A stretch of 6,103 nt of DNA, taken from the NCBI GenBank assembly GCA_910588005.1, contig CAJUQM010000087.1:1-6103 (forward strand). Reading direction: 5' to 3'. The DNA comes from an uncultured Oscillibacter sp. (GTDB lineage Bacteria > Bacillota > Clostridia > Oscillospirales > Oscillospiraceae). Numbering within the stretch: position 1 is the first letter of the stretch; every line of letters begins with the position of its first letter. Shown here one piece after another: positions 4,229 through 6,103 of the stretch. The notes below the pieces were generated by a model, which saw only the letters and a list, made by a program, of their open reading frames with translations, had not been told where the DNA came from and searched no databases. Made by a program: the position numbers and the translations under genes.

Positions 4229-6103
4229 TTATCTGGCAGTTAAAGCGAGTGCGCGTTTGTGCTGGTGCTTGTTGACCTCCTTGAACTTGAGGGCGTAATA
4301 GCGCCGGAACTCAGAGTCGCATCTTCTCACGGAGTTGGCGGCTTCCAGCAGATAGTAGCGGAGGAAACGGTTGCCGGACTTGATGAGTTTCCTGTCCTGG
4401 GCTTCAAACTCCCCGGACTGGTGCTGGGTCCAGACGAGACCGGCGAACTTAGCCACAGAGGCCTGGGATTGAAAACGGTTGATGTCGCCAATCTCGGCGA
4501 TGATACCGGCAGAGTAGACCTTGCCAATGCCTGGGATAGAAGTAAGCGTGTTAGGGATGATTTTGAACTGCTGCTCAATAGCCTTGTCCAAAACCTTGAT
4601 CTGCTTTTCCAAGGCCCGCATGGTGGCGGTAGAAACGGCCATCGCCTGATTTACAGAGTTATTTACAGTAACAGGCAGGCGATAGGAGTTTCTGGCAGCG
4701 GTTTGGATTGCCTTCGCCTTTGCGGCAGGATCAGCGAAGTTGCGGCCCTTTTCATTAATGAACGCAGTCAGTTCATCCAAGTCGGCGTAAGCGAGTTCAT
4801 CCACGGTTTCAAACCGTTCCATAAGCGCAAGAGTGGTGGCGCTGGTGTTTGCTATGTCCTTATCCTGGGCGATACCAGAGCATTTCAAAAACAAATAGTT
4901 AGCAAATCGCTGTTTTTCTCGGGTCAAATCCTGAACAGCGTAGAATCTGGCTCTGGTCAGTGTCTGAAGGGCTTTGTAGCGGTAGTCGTCCATGTAGACC
5001 TCCTTACCAATGCGTCCAAATCGGAGCTTGTCGGCGATCACAAAGGCATCCACATCATCGTTCTTGGGCAGCTCGGGGTAGGACTCCTTACAACATACAT
5101 CTTTCGACACTTTTGCAACGGACCAGACAGCCGCTTCAAAGGACACGGCAGGCAAGGGCAGCATGTACTGTTTCTCCTCTTCCAGATAGGCGCTTCGGCG
5201 TGTGCCTGCCATTCGCTGAAACGGACGGCTATTCAATTCCTCCAACTTTTCCGCTATGGCCTCGTTTACTTCGCGGATGGAGAAAAACTTCCGGTCGCGT
5301 AGCGCCGCAATGATCCATGTTTCCGCGAAACGCACAGATGCCTCCGCCACGCTTTTGTCCTGGGGCTTGCGCACGCGGGCCGGAACGATCGCCGTGCCGT
5401 AGTATTCGGCCAGTTCCTGGCAGCTGCGGTTGAGCACAGTCTCGTATCGAGTGTTGGCAGTAGTAGCTGTTTTGCAGTTGTCCGGAATCAACAGCCGGGT
5501 CACGCCGCCAAAATACTGGAATGCGTGGACGTGGCACGTCAGCCAGTTCCCCGTCTTCATATCCTCACAGGCTTCCGCGTAGGTGCAGCAGCTGCATGGC
5601 AGTACCGCCACAAACAGGTGCGTGTTGCTCTGTTCTCCGGTTATCGGGTCGTACACCGGAAGAGTATCGCCCGCCCAGTCCACCTGGATGGCGTCTCCAG
5701 GCTTGTGCTGGATGCGCATGGTGGCCTTTGTCACCCGCGCCCACCTCCGGTACTTGTCTCCAAATTGCGTGCTCCTGTACGGTGTTTCCCCTGCCTCATG
5801 GCACTTCCGGCAGTACTCCTCCCACAAAAGTGCCATCGTCACCCCCGGTTTCGCTAGTTCCCGGTGGATGTACGGGTAGTCCGGCTCCACATACCGGCAC
5901 CCGCCCTTATATTTGCTGGGGAACAGGACCTCCTCCAGCTCCGCGCTGGTGATCTCGCCATCCAGGGGCCATGTGATCTGTTTCTCCTTTGCTGCCCGCA
6001 GAACACTGCGGACGGTGTGTCGCGAACATTGCACCGTTGATTCGATTGTTCGTTGGCTGTGGTTGAGACTGTCCAGTCTCAAGATTTCCAGATAGTTTGC
6101 CAT
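4229..6103 (-). CDS. Chimeric transposase: IS21 IstA N-terminal half fused to IS110 C-terminal half
   Basis: A single 624-codon frame. Residues 1-~335 are IstA of the IS21 family: N-terminal MANYLEILRL, a helix-turn-helix at ~16-36 (SQRTIESTVQCSRHTVRSVL), and an rve-type DDE domain with Asp142 (QVDWAGD), Asp208 (LIPDNCK) and Glu254 (SVAEAS). The IstA C-terminal region (~170 residues in typical ~500-residue proteins) is missing. Residues ~336-624 belong to the IS110 family: KNDDVDAFVIAD (third and fourth acidic residues Asp349 and Asp352), then a Transposase_20-type domain with SIPGIGKVYSAGI (522-534), WTQHQSG (Ser563 is the candidate catalytic Ser) and SGNRFLRYYLLEAANS. The IS110 start, with its first Asp and Glu, is absent. 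The frame ends at a TAA whose downstream codons still encode the normal tail. ATG 6103 matches usual IstA starts, but its ribosome site is outside the window. No istB lies downstream. It is probably inactive for both reactions; whether it is expressed is unknown. Confidence 0.85.
   Translation of the reverse strand: MANYLEILRLDSLNHSQRTIESTVQCSRHTVRSVLRAAKEKQITWPLDGEITSAELEEVLFPSKYKGGCRYVEPDYPYIHRELAKPGVTMALLWEEYCRKCHEAGETPYRSTQFGDKYRRWARVTKATMRIQHKPGDAIQVDWAGDTLPVYDPITGEQSNTHLFVAVLPCSCCTYAEACEDMKTGNWLTCHVHAFQYFGGVTRLLIPDNCKTATTANTRYETVLNRSCQELAEYYGTAIVPARVRKPQDKSVAEASVRFAETWIIAALRDRKFFSIREVNEAIAEKLEELNSRPFQRMAGTRRSAYLEEEKQYMLPLPAVSFEAAVWSVAKVSKDVCCKESYPELPKNDDVDAFVIADKLRFGRIGKEVYMDDYRYKALQTLTRARFYAVQDLTREKQRFANYLFLKCSGIAQDKDIANTSATTLALMERFETVDELAYADLDELTAFINEKGRNFADPAAKAKAIQTAARNSYRLPVTVNNSVNQAMAVSTATMRALEKQIKVLDKAIEQQFKIIPNTLTSIPGIGKVYSAGIIAEIGDINRFQSQASVAKFAGLVWTQHQSGEFEAQDRKLIKSGNRFLRYYLLEAANSVRRCDSEFRRYYALKFKEVNKHQHKRALALTAR
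5099..6103 (-). mobile_element. istA: IS21-family element remnant (5' two-thirds of istA)
   Basis: The minus strand carries the beginning of an IS21 istA gene through the DDE domain and the LNSRPFQ...PLPAVSFEAAVW stretch, where homology to IstA should continue but stops near 5099. The element's upstream terminal repeats lie beyond 6103. The rest of istA, all of istB (the helper ATPase) and the downstream end are missing, so it cannot be an autonomous element from what is shown here. Confidence 0.75.

Larger units (their letters stand above)
4010..5098 (-). mobile_element. IS110-family element remnant (3' part of transposase plus non-coding end)
   Basis: The minus strand encodes residues 336-624 of the fused frame, a readable tail to 4166, and then a non-coding end. 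The 5' part of the IS110 element is absent: its transposase start, the first half of its RuvC-like domain and the upstream non-coding end. It is replaced by IS21 sequence at about 5098. The boundary near 4010 is an estimate from the composition change. No terminal repeats are expected for this family and none are seen. Confidence 0.6.

Noticed and set aside
4057..4275. A 72-codon plus-strand frame in the spacer
   Set aside because: No ribosome site or recognisable domain, and it overlaps the transposase tail and the stem-loop region.
4259..5302. A 347-codon plus-strand frame opposite the IS110/IS21 gene
   Set aside because: The minus strand carries obvious transposase motifs over the same bases; the plus-strand product has none.

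Overview
The window is GC-rich overall, tightly packed, and reads as an anaerobic Firmicute of the Clostridia, most plausibly a high-GC gut Oscillospiraceae-type genome. That placement is an inference from base composition, Shine-Dalgarno spacing and the protein families; no taxonomic marker is present.

Bases 2-3952 (+ strand) are one compact signalling operon in four genes with gaps of 22, 3 and 2 bp. In order: the C-terminal part of a PP2C-family protein phosphatase (cut by the window edge); a secreted-side trypsin-like (S1C/DegP-type) serine protease joined by one membrane helix to a cytoplasmic FHA domain; a complete PP2C phosphatase; and an extracytoplasmic von Willebrand factor A (VWA) protein, again joined by one membrane helix to a cytoplasmic FHA domain. 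The pattern is phosphatase, FHA receptor, phosphatase, FHA receptor. FHA domains bind phosphothreonine and PP2C enzymes remove phosphate from Ser/Thr, so a Ser/Thr kinase is expected upstream of base 1. The likely logic is a membrane-spanning phospho-switch in which cytoplasmic threonine phosphorylation is read by proteins whose other half is a protease or an adhesion/metal-binding VWA domain outside the membrane. This is an inference; no kinase is visible here.

Bases 3953-4165 hold no gene. They appear to contain a short host spacer followed by the AT-richer non-coding end of an IS110-family element, with a symmetric stem-loop at 4099-4137 and a TTGACT box on the minus strand.

Bases 4166-6103 (- strand) are mobile DNA. 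A single 624-codon open frame joins the first ~335 residues of an IS21-family IstA transposase (HTH plus intact DDE triad) to the C-terminal ~290 residues of an unrelated IS110-family transposase (DEDD/serine recombinase-transposase type). The IS110 part has lost its first two acidic catalytic residues. It also ends at an in-frame TAA after which its family-typical C-terminal tail is still readable for another 20 codons. This is best read as a decayed or chimeric IS-on-IS scar, convergent with the operon.
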